Below, piece after piece: positions 31,701-42,383 of a stretch of 64,000 nucleotides of DNA (the stretch's first letter is position 1; every line of letters starts with the position of its first letter). A model generated the notes under the pieces. It saw only the letters and a program-made list of their open reading frames with translations, searched no databases and had not been told where the DNA came from. The translations under genes and the position numbers were made by a program. The DNA is from Steinernema hermaphroditum. Taxonomy: Eukaryota; Nematoda; Chromadorea; Rhabditida; Steinernematidae. Location of the stretch: positions 9,610,001 to 9,674,000 of the forward strand of contig CM059622.1 in NCBI GenBank assembly GCA_030435675.1, written 5' to 3'.

Positions 31701-33815
31701 CAGAGGACAGAAGATGGTGGACGTGGAGATGGACTTAAGAGTCGCAATGGCTACCGCTTCGAGCGTGTTCGCGTCCGCATAGATCGTCGACTTCTGCTCG
31801 TTGTATGTGCGCGCATTGTCGAACATCAGCTTGATGTCCAGATACATCTTGTTCGACGAAGAGTACTGTAACACTTGGTTGCTAAGTCGAAATTCACAGG
31901 AATCTCACCTTGTTATCCTCGATTTTCTTCTTGATTGTGGACAGATCGATTGGATTCCCGATGACTTCGTAGTAATCTGGGTATGTCTTATCGCAGGGCA
32001 AGTAGAGAAAACAATCAGAAGGAAGTCGGCCTGCCTCCTAAACGCTAATTCTTAACAAAACAATTTTCAAGGGGCAATTACCGTATGATTCCTCACAGCG
32101 TTCCATACTGTCATGAGACGCTCCTTGTATCGGCAAACGAGTTCTTCCATCTGCAAACGCTTGGATGGCGATTTCGACGATCCGTTGATGAACTTGGACG
32201 GCGATGAAGAGGGCGACTCCATGGTCTTCCTTTTGCCGGATTTCTTCTAAAACATATACTTAGAACTAATGATATCCACCTTTTCCATTACCATTGGTGA
32301 CGATTTCCTCGAAGAACTGAGCTGAGTTACTTTATCGTTCATAATCTTCTGCAGTTTCGCGGCCGCTTTGAAAATGTTCGATCCGTCACTGTTGTAGCTC
32401 TTCGCGTTCTCAAACATCGTGTTCATGTCTCCTGTAAGCGATTCTAAGGTGTAATCGCCCGCCTTCAGTCGCTTATTTATCATGAATAGAGAGATCGGTT
32501 TGTCAATCTCGTCATAGTAGTCAGGGTAGTAACTGAATTACCACAATTAATCCAAACACACGAAGTTAGGAAAGCGTACCTTCTACTCGGCAATTCGAGG
32601 AATGGTTCGCAGAGCGCCTCCTCAGACGATCCAGAGGCCGTCACGTTGCGAACAGTCCAATAAAGAATCCATAGAGGGTTGTCGCTATTCTCGGTGTCGT
32701 CGTCCTCTTCGGAGTCCTCAGAGTATTCGGGACTCGCGCCCGCTTCAGCCTCTAGAAGCTCATCTACGACTGCCTTATGGTGATCGAGAGAGGCCTTTCC
32801 AAAGCCGCGTTTCAAGCGCATGAGTTCGCCCTTTCGCGTGGCGAAGTGCTGTAGCAGCATTTCGGCGTCTTTATGAATCACCGATTCCGCGTCGTTGAAC
32901 TTCTTCGCATTTGCACACAGCAAAGTGACATCCTTCTCGATATCAGTCCACGCAGAGTACGCTCCGTCGCGTATCCGTTGCGCTATAGTCTTCATATCCA
33001 CGGGGTGCTTGATTTTCGTGTAGTACTCAGGGAACTGCTCTCGAGAGGCGAGCACTCGGAACGGCGGACTCAGCAGACGGCCGTCGGAGTCCGTTAGCTC
33101 CACGAGGGACACCAGCAAAGCCTCGAGCATCCATCGTTCCACGGATTCGCTGGCGCGCGAATGCCGTGTGGTCGACGACCTGGCGCTGGAGACCGATGGC
33201 GCAGGGCTACGACTGAAGGGTGTCTCCGCATGGCACCCGAAGTACTTCGAGCGCTGCTGAACGAAGCCCTCCCAAATTAGGCACGCATCTTCGTATTCAG
33301 AGTTCCCGGGTTCGTAGTACTTCTGCAACAAAAGGGTCACGTAAAGACAAAACCATCGTAAGCACGCGCGGAACACCTTCTGGTTGTCGACAAGAAGCGT
33401 GATGTCGTCGAAAAACTCTTTCGCGGATGCATACTCCTCATTTGAAAGTTTCAGTTGTATTCGGGCGATATCTATGGGCTGCGAAACGGTCTGATAGTAC
33501 TCGGGATTCAGTCTAAAGTGCATTGTTGACGTTCCTGAAATTGAATATTGCGTAACCTCTTCGACGGAGCTTTGAAAACGCTGTCGCAAACGATTCTTCC
33601 ATCGTTCGAGCGGACAAGCATAATATCCTCGAGGATCTTCCGGCATTGGGGAATCTGAAGCGAAAAATCTGGACGTCCGCGACATCATTTGCCCGACTTA
33701 CGTGCTCCGACGACTCCACTTTGATGTTCCTTTGGCGCTTTGCGGATTTCGGCGTTCTCTCGTCGAGTGCCTCCTCGGATGCTCGCCGGCGCTTCGTTCG
33801 TACTACCGAACTCAT
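25755..33815 (-). CDS. pbrm-1: Polybromo (PBAF subunit): six bromodomains, two BAH, HMG box, zinc fingers
   Basis: Reading leftwards from MSSVVRTKRRRASEE, bromodomains occur at about 33.6-33.3, 33.2-32.8, 32.7-32.3, 32.2-31.7, 31.6-31.2 and 31.2-30.7 kb, recognised by their PDYYDEI / PEYYTKI / 'PVDMKTIAQRI' motifs and downstream Asn regions. BAH1 is at 30.5-30.0 kb ('VDDYCYVEPADE...YGFWCYRPRETYHLVTRRFY', 'CLVMFVEDY'). BAH2 is at 29.9-29.3 kb ('YRLGDCVLVF', 'TEIPECDVFV'). After a 1.5-kb intron come 'TRTVDDEVLYLK', an HMG box (27.3-27.0 kb, 'KSGYILFSAEIRKRIM'), C2H2 fingers (26.95-26.7 kb), a Gln/Pro/Val-rich stretch and the polybromo C-terminus ('VKRVLHSEIYLRYIESMS...SKWDRNL', 'LPYHWLK', 'GLWRLR'). 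It reads acetylated histones within the SWI/SNF PBAF remodeller. The fingers are shared with insect polybromo. Confidence 0.95.
27598..29145 (-). other. Unusually large GC-rich intron of the polybromo gene
   Basis: The exon ending 'SARPLKRLR' (near 29146) and the exon starting 'CTSTRTVDDEV' (near 27590) are consecutive in the polybromo alignment, yet 1.5 kb apart; most introns here are 40-60 nt. The intron is GC-rich with CpG-dense parts (27.7-28.6 kb). It holds no gene that I recognise on either strand. Methionines lie just downstream ('MEK', 'MSPLTVK'). An internal promoter producing a short HMG-plus-finger isoform is possible but only inferred. Confidence 0.6.
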
Positions 33816-34735
33816 GATCGCTGGACACGGCGACGGGAGCGAATCGTGACTAGCAGAATCGGTGCGGCGATCTGCAAAAGAGACGATGGAAGAGCGCGCG
33901 AAATCGCGGCGGAGGAATGGCAGCATGCGTCCGAAAAGCGACGCCGAGCGGCACCCAGCTACGAAGCATCCGTTACAGTTATTTGTCGCCGACCTCGGCT
34001 GTTTTTAGTGGCGACGGGGAGAAGCAGCGGAATGGAACAGTGGACAAAGATGCGCGAAACGCCGAAATTCTTCAAAAATGTACAACCGAAAATATTTACC
34101 GCGAAAATATCGAACGGTAAAGTTCTGATGCTCGGACCCGCGCGTTTCGTCGCCGCGTCAGCCCTCCACAGCCGTTAGCTTTGACCGCCGCCCCCGACGG
34201 CGATGACCACCGCGCCGATTCGGATTCGGGAGCGCAGCCGCTGGAGCGGCATCCGCCGAGGACTCCGGCTCGGCCACGGCGCCTCCGACGCCGCTGAACG
34301 CCGTGTGGCATCATCGCCGAGTCCGTCCGTCCTTCGCGGACGGGCAACCTCGCCGGCTCTTCACGCATCCACATCTCCAATACAGTCGTCCGACGCTCTT
34401 CCCCGCGCGCTGCCAGCTTTGGCCCCGCCCGCCTGGGTTCCAGGTGCCCCTATTTGCCTTGTGTGCCGTCCGAGTGTCCAGCTGCCGCCGTAACTCCCCG
34501 GAACGACCGGGGAGCGCCTGGGCGACCGCCGGTCGCGGTGAGAATTGACCCGCTCCGGGAGGTGCAAAGCCATTACTACCGTAATCTGCCATCGGCGCTT
34601 CTGGTGGCGATCCATCCGAGGGATCTTTTCAAGGAGTTTTGGTTCATCCCCTTTCTTCGCGCCGTCGACTCCTGCGTGATCGCCACTCATTCGTTTTCCA
34701 TAATTGAAACGTTTCAGAATCGATCCGGAATTCGC
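33816..34735. other. Divergent promoter region, polybromo and ARMC5-like genes
   Basis: About 0.9 kb, GC-rich and CpG-rich between two head-to-head genes. Long open frames on both strands here look like a by-product of high GC; none resembles a known family. A TTTCAG at about 34711-34716 may be the trans-splice acceptor of the gene at 34736. Confidence 0.5.
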
Positions 34736-37700
34736 ATGGAGGCGAAACGTCGCCGTCTTTCCAAGTCGGCCGACCCAGTGACTCCGCCGCGGACGTCCGT
34801 TCCGGACGGCGGTTCGCCAAAGACGACTGCGCGCTCCACGCGCTCAGCCACCAGCATGGCGAAGATCGTCGAGGCACTCCGGGAGGAGCTGTCCTCGTGC
34901 GAACTCGAGAAGGCGCAGAAATCACTCGGGTACCTGAAGAAGGTAACTTAGAGCCTTTTCGTCAATTATGCACAACCTTTCCAGAAACTATCCTCTAAGA
35001 TAAGTGTGAGCGACTTTATGCGCAGCGAGAAGTCGTTTCCCACCCTCATTACGGTGTTCCACGAGAGTTTCTCCAAGTTGAACGACACGAAGGCCGGGTA
35101 CTGTTGGAGGTGATATCCTGTGCAAACGCTGTGCTTTCAGGGACTCCTATGCTGCGATTCTTCGCGAAACGATCAGCGTGATCGCCAACTGCTGTCACTT
35201 GTCCCTTGAATCATGTCTTCGAGTGAGTCACTGCCGTTCAGCGCAGCCACCGTCCGTCCACTCCGTTTCAGCTGAAACCGGCGAACGCCAAGGTGATCAA
35301 CTCGGCGTTGCGAATTCTGGAGAGCGGAACCCGCACGAGTTGGACGCTGAAGGCTTGTGTTCTGCGCCTCATAGCGAATCTCTGCGAACACAAAGAAACT
35401 GCTATGTGCGTCGTGGAGGCTCCGCAGCTGGTGGACCGAATCGCCATGATGGTGAGCGCCGAAGACGAGAATACATCGAAGAACGCTCTGCGCATCGTAA
35501 GGCTGCTCTCCAGCTCTTTTTCTCGAGTAGGTTCTTTTACGAAATATTTAAGGTTTTCGAGGATTTTATTTTCCAGATACAGAAGGACATATTCGTTTAG
35601 TTTTAGAACAATTTACGATGAAATTCGAAAGGAATGGAGGGTTTAACTTAAGAATGTTTTGACGAATTAGAGCTAAACACCGGTAGTACAAAAGCAAGAA
35701 GATAGATTGCGGTTGAAGAGGCTGTAGAGGAGAGTCCTGGTGCCGGGCTGATCTAGTTTTTGCGGGGCTGGAACTGGTGAGTCTTGTGGACCTTGTCGTG
35801 TGTAGTAGGGTTCGGGTACTGTGCCATTGGCTTCTCGTGGAACGATCGAATCGCCTCCTCGGGATAGTCCTTCTTGGCCTGAAACACGGATTGTGTTGTG
35901 CTTGAGTTACGGTAGGGTACCTGTGCAGCGAGTCCGGTTGACGCGAGGATATTGTTCGCGTGAGGCTCCGGGCGGTCCTCAAGAGAGCGAGACTCGTCCT
36001 CGCTGGATTGCTTCTCGGACTCAGAGAAGCCGCGCTTCTCCTTACGAACCACGCGCATGCCTCCCACCTTCTTGGCGGCCATGTGGCCCGCCTTAAGGAC
36101 AGACGACTCGCCGGTGGCCTTCATGACTTCCATGTCGGACATCTGTAACGACAGGCTGTGACAATTCGCTGTTAAAGGACGGAGAACCAACAGCGCCCGA
36201 CGCGGAAAGCCACAAAAATAACCCTGGCGCCGTCGGTCGGTGGATCGAGCAGGGTTGTTGTGTTCGTTCTATCGACCGCGCTCCGCCTCGTGATGCCGCG
36301 CGGCGCAGTGAGGCACTCCCCCTTCAGCGATTGGTTGGCGTAAACAAGTGCCTCCCCGATCACGTGGTGCCGCGGCAGCGCGCTGGGTGCCAATGAAGGA
36401 AGAAACGCTACGCGTAGCGGAGGTACGATCCCTCAAAACCGGCTAGCTTGCTCTCCTCGAAGAGAGGAGGCGGAGAGATAAGGGCCGATCTATTTGTCTG
36501 GTCACACTCGAGGGTCTTATCAAGGAGAACACGAATCGAACAAAAACACTGTGGCAAACAGCGAGCTATCAGATGGTGTTATCGACAAAACAGCCCGTTC
36601 TAAAAGGGGAATTCAAACGAAAGTTCTGCAACCCACCAAAAGACAAACAACGCTATTTTCAGTACGTCGTTCTCTCGAACGCATGCCATTACATAGGACA
36701 GCTTCTGAACAAGGTCTACTACGAAGATTCTGACCCTCGGAAGGCTGCGATTCTTGCGGTGCTGCAGACCCTCAGCCGCAACTACGCCCGCGACGTCGGA
36801 CGCCAACTTGCCGCCGGACTCTCCGCTGACGACGCTTCTCCACGGTTGGTCGTGGATGGAACGTGCACTTTGCACTGTTGCTTGTGTTTAGGAATTGCAC
36901 GAAGGACTTCTTGGCGCTCTTATTGAGAGACCCCACGAACTCTCTGTCGGAAACCGAAGAACGATGGGTAGCGCTGATTCTCTCTATGACACTGTGCTCC
37001 TTCGAGCTTCGCGAAATCTTCGGCGAGGACGCAATCAGAGAAGCTGTGAGCATTGAAGATGCCTTCAAGAACGCCAATCTGTGCAAGTTCCTCTCATTTT
37101 TCTCCTATGTGAGTCCCTTCCCATCTCTAACAACCATTATTTTCGGTTTAGGACGCGTGGGGTCGCGCAAAATTGCGAGAATCGGGGGCGCTGACGATCA
37201 TTCTGCAACGTTTGGACGAAACGAGAGAACTCGATGAGCGAGATGTCATCGTCTCCTCACTCCGCCACTTCATTCACGACACGATAGGGATGGGCTTCCT
37301 CTTGAAGCATTCCATTTTTCCCACTATTGCACTGAAGCATCTGAGGGAGTACTTGAAAAACAGATCTTACACGTGCACAGTAAGCAATGAATTATAACCA
37401 CTAAATGCAGTAGCGTTCTAGCCTGAGTTAAAGGCGGAGGACGACCTGTCGGATGCTCTGGCTTGTGTCACTAGTGCCGTGACCGTATCCCTCGAGGAGA
37501 ACCCCAGCTCTAGTTCGGAACGCCTCCGTAAGGAGTACACGACGGAGCCGAGGTCCCCATCCTGCAACTGGAGTCCTTCGATGTCGTCCTACTCGAACAG
37601 TTTGAGTCCAAGTCCATCTTCGTTTGTTTTTTGTTCCCTTGTACCGTTTCTGACTGTGTCCGTTATAGAACAAGCGACGATCTCTATTCTCTGAACTGGG

Positions 37701-39353
37701 CAGGCGGCTTCGACAACGACGATGCGTCTTCGCGGCCTTCTGTTGGCGACCGATTCACTCTCAGTCATCTGAGCTTTAATGAAGAGCCCACTTCCAAAAA
37801 GCTAAACAAAGAAGAGCAGGTTTGGATCCTGATCCAGCTTGTGAGTTCCGCGTTGACTTTAGGCGATTGCGGGCGAAATGTTTATTTTGTCGTGGCTGTC
37901 CCACGAGGAGGTCAACCACAAGTATCTGATCAACCAGGTATCTGAACGTTTTCGGCAATTTACTATATCTTGACGTCTTCAGGAGATAGTGTCCGCCCTC
38001 GTGGGCTACATCAGCCGTGCACCCACCCTGGATCTGAAGGCCGCGCGATCCTTAAAGCGCCTTGCACGAAGTAGAGCGTGTATCCACCAGCTTCTTGAAA
38101 TCCGTTTCCAAACCATCGTCGTGCACTATCTTCTGAGGCAACCGTGCACCCTAGTCCGGTATTTCGTTTTTCTTTATGCTTTTCTCCATATAATATGTCG
38201 CCGTTTAAGAAATGCAAAAACTTGCGACCGTTGCGATAAGCGCATGGAGTACGGTAGAGAGGTTCTGCGCGAATTTTCTACCCATATTGATTCCGAGTTC
38301 GGGTGGTCCTACTTGTCGCAGTCACTGAAATCGTCGAACAAACAGAAACGACTCTCGTCTTATTTGGCCGGACTGATTCTTCTGAGGTGACTTTGGGTGC
38401 AAGGGTTATGTACACTTTTCCATCCAGGTCGGGTCACCACAGGAAGCGATTCATGCAATTCTTTCATCCCCTGGACGAGCTGTGGGAGTATCTGTCAGCC
38501 GTACTGAAAGACAAGAATGCTTTCGAAGAAGATCGGCTGGCGATGGTAGGTGACCCTCCCGCTGTCCATTTGATTGCCGCATTCTAGGAGCCTCCACTGA
38601 GCTGTCAGCTCCTTGTTGCTTTATCTATCCTGGTCACGTCATTTCCCTCCCTCAGCGAGGAGAACGACATTCTGGAGGTGCTGCCGAAGTTCTTGGTGAG
38701 CGAAGACAAATGTTTCGTGGAATCTCAGGACGACAGTGTGCCAACGCTGAAATTCCGCAGCAAACAGGGCGCTCTGCTGGCTACCGTGCCGAAGGACAGA
38801 GTGTGCTCGGCGAGCGAGTACTTCCGCGGAATGTTCGGAAGCGAATTCCTGGAGAGTATTGAGAATCGACAAGAGTTCGTTTTCGACCCGACATCCGAAG
38901 GGTGCGACGAGAGCGACTTCACGAACTTCCTGCACTTCCTCTCGGGATGTCGCCAGAAGCGCTGTTTCTCCGTCACCTCCGCGAAGCGCTGTGTGTCCCT
39001 CCTTTATGTAAGTTCTCTTGTCCACGTGATGCGCTAATGCGTGAATTATTACAGCTTGCCGATCGGTATCTTTGCAGCGAGCTTTCGAAGTTCCTTCTTC
39101 ACCCCAAGATCGGCAGTGTGAAGACCCTCCTGAACGGGGACAATCTGCAGGAGTTCCTCCCCGTCTGCCTCAGCATCTCCAGAATCGACCAGCAACTCGG
39201 CAAGATGTGCATGCGGACAATGCTGCAGTTTTCGAGCGACGCGCAGCTCACAAAAACTCTGGAAACGCTTGTGGGTGATTCTCGAGGAACCGAGCTCTTC
39301 GTCAGATTCCTGAAAGACTTCTTGAATCGCTATGAGCGGGCGTGGTCCTCGTA
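34736..39353 (+). CDS. ARMC5: ARMC5-like protein: armadillo repeats plus C-terminal BTB
   Basis: The 5' part (34736-35535) gives a basic N-terminus and armadillo helices ('LRETISVIANCCHLSLESCLR', 'ALRILESGTRTSWTLKACVLRLIANLCEH'). From 36573 further armadillo segments follow ('KAAILAVLQTLSRNYARDVGRQLAAG', 'DAWGRAKLRESGALTIILQRL', 'EIVSALVGYISRAPTLDLKAARSLKRLARSRACIHQLLEI'). A BTB domain at about 38.72-39.0 kb comes next ('GALLATVPKDRVCSASEYFRGMFGSEFLE'), then an ARMC5-type helical tail to the stop at 39353. Total is about 935 residues, near human ARMC5, and segment order agrees throughout. ARMC5 is a CUL3 adaptor that ubiquitinates RNA polymerase II. The exon at 35.5 kb (ends CGA, phase 0) and that at 36.57 kb (begins ATG, phase 0) join in phase; the intron between them contains the DAP1 gene. 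If that join is wrong, these are two genes. Confidence 0.75.
35753..36142 (-). CDS. DAP1-family protein (ribosome/autophagy regulator), nested gene
   Basis: Two exons (36142-35921, 35878-35753) encode about 115 residues. Starts MSDMEVMKATGESSVLKAGHMAAKKVGGMRVVRK, ends 'PTTHDKVHKTHQFQPRK'. The AGHMAAKKVGGMRVVRK and K-x-x-x-HQFQPRK motifs match death-associated protein 1 and DAPL1. Vertebrate DAP1 is an mTOR substrate that restrains autophagy; the related DAP1B/DAP acts as a ribosome-dormancy factor whose C-terminus enters the polypeptide exit tunnel. The conserved C-terminus is intact here. Start chosen at the ATG that follows a CTGTTACAG-like acceptor. It lies antisense inside the proposed ARMC5 intron, 153 bases beyond the alternative stop at 35600. 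Confidence 0.9.
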   Translation of the reverse strand: MSDMEVMKATGESSVLKAGHMAAKKVGGMRVVRKEKRGFSESEKQSSEDESRSLEDRPEPHANNILASTGLAAQVPYRNSSTTQSVFQAKKDYPEEAIRSFHEKPMAQYPNPTTHDKVHKTHQFQPRKN

Positions 39354-40060
39354 GACCGAAGTGGGCCGGTCCCACCACAATTTAGAACTAGAGGATTATT
39401 TATTGTTAATATCAACACAGAAAACATAAACCTATTTCGGGCGTCGGGGAGACTAACGTAATCCTGGTCTGCAGTCTTCAGACTTCCTTTGTCCGTCATC
39501 GGAGGATCGCTTATCACTTTGAATGGAGCGGAGCACTTTTGTTTGTTGTTGGGATCCTCCGAAGTGCGATCTATATTTAGAGTCCCTGGAAGGTGAGTGT
39601 TTCGCCTTCTCTGGGACCCTCTGGTTCGGACCCGCGCGCTCTCTCGATGTTTCCCTTTTGACGTCGGAATCAATGGATCGACGGAAGTGTTTGTCATCGA
39701 CGGCGATCGCGTCGATCGCCTCTTCGCGGCGCAGCTTCTGCACCCACGCTTCTTCTTCGCCGTCCCCATTGGTCACTCTCCCTCGCCTCTGATCCGCCAG
39801 GGCGCCCAGAGAGGGCTGATCTTTGATCGACGAGTTGTACGCGCGATGCTCACTTCTGCATAAAGGGCACTGCGGCAATGATTCTCGGCACGCCGCCGCG
39901 GAGCGGACGCCCGGCGACGTCGCAGGCGGCTTCCCTTCGGGCGTACGTGCGCTTTCGCTCTCTTAAACTATGTTGCACAACCGTTTCGCATTTCCTTCGC
40001 CGCCGACTGTTTCGCGTCCCTTCCGAGTCTCTCCTTTGCAGCTGTCGCGGCGTCGCTCCC
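39354..40060. other. Intergenic between ARMC5-like and SMAD genes
   Basis: About 0.7 kb. An AATAAA-like signal is absent close to 39353, but AT-rich sequence (39380-39430) follows. On the minus strand an Arg-rich frame (from ATG 40062 leftwards) and a further frame to 39453 are open but lack family resemblance and need an uncertain splice (donor GTGAGC near 39850). I cannot support a gene; a short, fast-evolving protein is possible. Confidence 0.4.
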
Positions 40061-42226
40061 ATGGACTTCGACGGAAGGACCGGAGATTCGCCTCCTGGAG
40101 GTGAGTCTTCAGAGCCGGTCCACTTTAACCGTGTCTCTGTGTTGTTTTCTCTTTCTGCTGACTCACAACGCCAGTGATGAAAAGACAGAAATAAGTCGAT
40201 GTTATCATTCTTAACGAGAGCTTCCAGATGCGAACGGTCAGCGCCATCGATCGGGGTCGTGCACAGCCTTGACCCTCAAGCAACTCTCTCTGAACGTGAA
40301 CCCTAACTACCCGCCGAACGGAGGAGAGCCTTGTGGCACTCTGGTCGCCTTCCTGAAGCACTTCCACGTGGGAGGCGACGAGGAGTTCACCATAAAGGCC
40401 CTGGAGAGCCTCATCAAGAAGCTTAAAGACAAGAGAAACGAACTGGACATCTTGCTGCGCGTAGTGGCCAAGCGCGGCGATTGTCCCGAGGCCGCAGAGT
40501 GCGTCACCATCCCGCGGACGCTCGACGGGTAGGTGTGCACTGCCCCGCGGCGCCACTAAACGTCTCCGTTCCAGACGCCTCCAGGTGGCTGGCCGGAAGG
40601 GATTCCCCCACGTCGTCTATGCCAAGATCTGGAGGTCAGAGTCGTTCCTCCGGACTCCCACAAAAGATCATTTAGGTGGCCCGACCTGCACAAAAACGAG
40701 CTGAAGAACGTACCCCACTGCACATCGGCTTTCGACATGAAGACGGAATCGGTGAGTTCACCGGCTACTGTATGACTCGAGAAAAGGGCGTTTAGGTCTG
40801 CATCAACCCCTACCACTACGAGCGCATCGAGTCCCCACCAGGCGGCCTCGGGTTCGACCTCCCCTCCGCGGTGGGACCCGCAGTCGTCCTCCAGCAGCAG
40901 TTCGACGTCCCGCTCCCGAGCTCCTCTGGCCTCGAGGCGGCCGACCTGTAAGCTGTGGGAGCACTCCGTCCCTTCATCCACATGTTTAGGGAAGCTATGT
41001 TGCGCTCTGACACACAGCTAGGTCCCGCCGCGAATCCTTTCGCCCAGCTCAGTCTGGACACCTTGAGGACGCTGGCCTTCCAGACGAACCTCGGTTCTCT
41101 GAATCTGAACTCCGCGGCAACGCTCCTCTCGAATCCGCTCTTCGCGCAGACGTTCTTCAGCCCGACTCCCCAGACGCCGCTTCTTCCTCTTGCCGCGGAG
41201 ACTCTGCAAGGCGTCGTTCCTCTCCAGTCGCCTCTTCTAGAGGAGGCGGTGTCCCTCGAAGACGGACACGAAACGGACTCCGAATTGGGTAATCCGCCTC
41301 CTCTGGTCGATCCACATCGCCCCTTTAAGGCTCCCAAGTGTGGTGCAGGGTACAGTACCACGAGAGAGACACGTCGGTGGGGGAGGCGTTCGACGGCCTC
41401 TGCAGGAAGCTTCTGCTGCGCACTTCTCCTGGCGACCACTCCACCTTCGACATTTCGAAAATCCCAAACGAAGAGAGGACCGAGGAGGCGAGCAAGGCGA
41501 GGTCCGTCGGTGCGATGTGTCTGCTAGCGTAACCCGAGTATTCGATTTCAGAAGTTACCTCGATGGGGCTGACATCGTCGTGAAGCGACGCGACGACGGA
41601 AAGAACATGACTATCTCCGTCCGCTCGAGCATCGCTAACCTACCAATCTACGTCCGCAGCTGCCATCTACACCGCCAGGTCCAACGCGAGGCCTCCGAAC
41701 ACGGTTACCACTCAATCTTCCCCGACTCGGAGATTCAGGTACCGTACCCCTCACCTTCTTCGCCAACCCACCTTCAGGTGTACGATACGTCCGAGGTGCT
41801 GAGCGGGCTGTCGGCGTGCTTCCTAGATGAGGACGAAGAGAAGCGCGCCGCGACTCCACGGGAGAACGGCCATATGCCGAAGCCCACAGAAGGAGAGGAC
41901 TCCGAGGAAGCCTCGGAGTCGCGGCCGCCGAGTACTTCTTCGACGCACAGCCTCCTGTCCAACGAGAGCGTCCGTTCGGCGAGCAGTCAGCCGGCGAGAA
42001 AGAAGCCCAAGACGGAGGACAGCCGTCACCGGATCGACTACGAGGTGCTCAAGGAGCTCACGCGGTTCCAGCTGGCGCTCCCACAGTCCGGCCAGAGTCC
42101 GAAACGCATCGAAGACTTTGAGTGCTGGTTCGAGTTTCGTCTATGCAGGTGCGCTATTACAGTGTTTCCCTCCGAATACGGTGGTTTCAGCGTTGAGAGG
42201 TGCATCGACAGGTACCTCCAGAACTA
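40061..42226 (+). CDS. Co-SMAD transcription factor (SMAD4 / DAF-3 / SMA-4 class)
   Basis: Starts [13 protein letters not shown] (exon 1 40061-40100). The MH1 domain follows (40228 to about 40840): '[24 protein letters not shown]', '[42 protein letters not shown]', '[23 protein letters not shown]'. This includes the DNA-binding hairpin and zinc Cys/His ligands. A Leu/Pro-rich linker follows, then a divergent MH2 from about 41336 ('[18 protein letters not shown]', '[14 protein letters not shown]', '[14 protein letters not shown]', ending '[10 protein letters not shown]' and 'RCIDRYLQN'). The MH1 is closest to SMAD4-type Co-SMADs. No C-terminal SSXS phosphorylation site, as expected for a Co-SMAD. 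The usual KGWG of the MH2 L3 loop is not seen. DAF-3 or SMA-4 cannot be decided from this alone. Confidence 0.88.
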
Positions 42227-42383
42227 AACGCACCAAGACCACTCAGCATCTCAGGGCGTGAACCAGGATTCCCAGAATTTTATTACCCACTCCGTCAGTG
42301 GGCGTCCCCACGCGCGCAGGCTTCGCCGTGCGAAACCCACTTGCGTCACGTTGTGTAAATAAACTTTTATTTTCAAAACAACG

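Noticed and set aside
34096..34690. Arg/Pro-rich frames between polybromo and ARMC5-like genes
   Set aside because: Open on both strands at once because of GC content; the region is a divergent promoter.
39453..40062. Arg-rich minus-strand frames that might be one two-exon gene
   Set aside because: Needs a non-obvious splice, one frame lacks an ATG, and no family matches; kept as an intergenic note.
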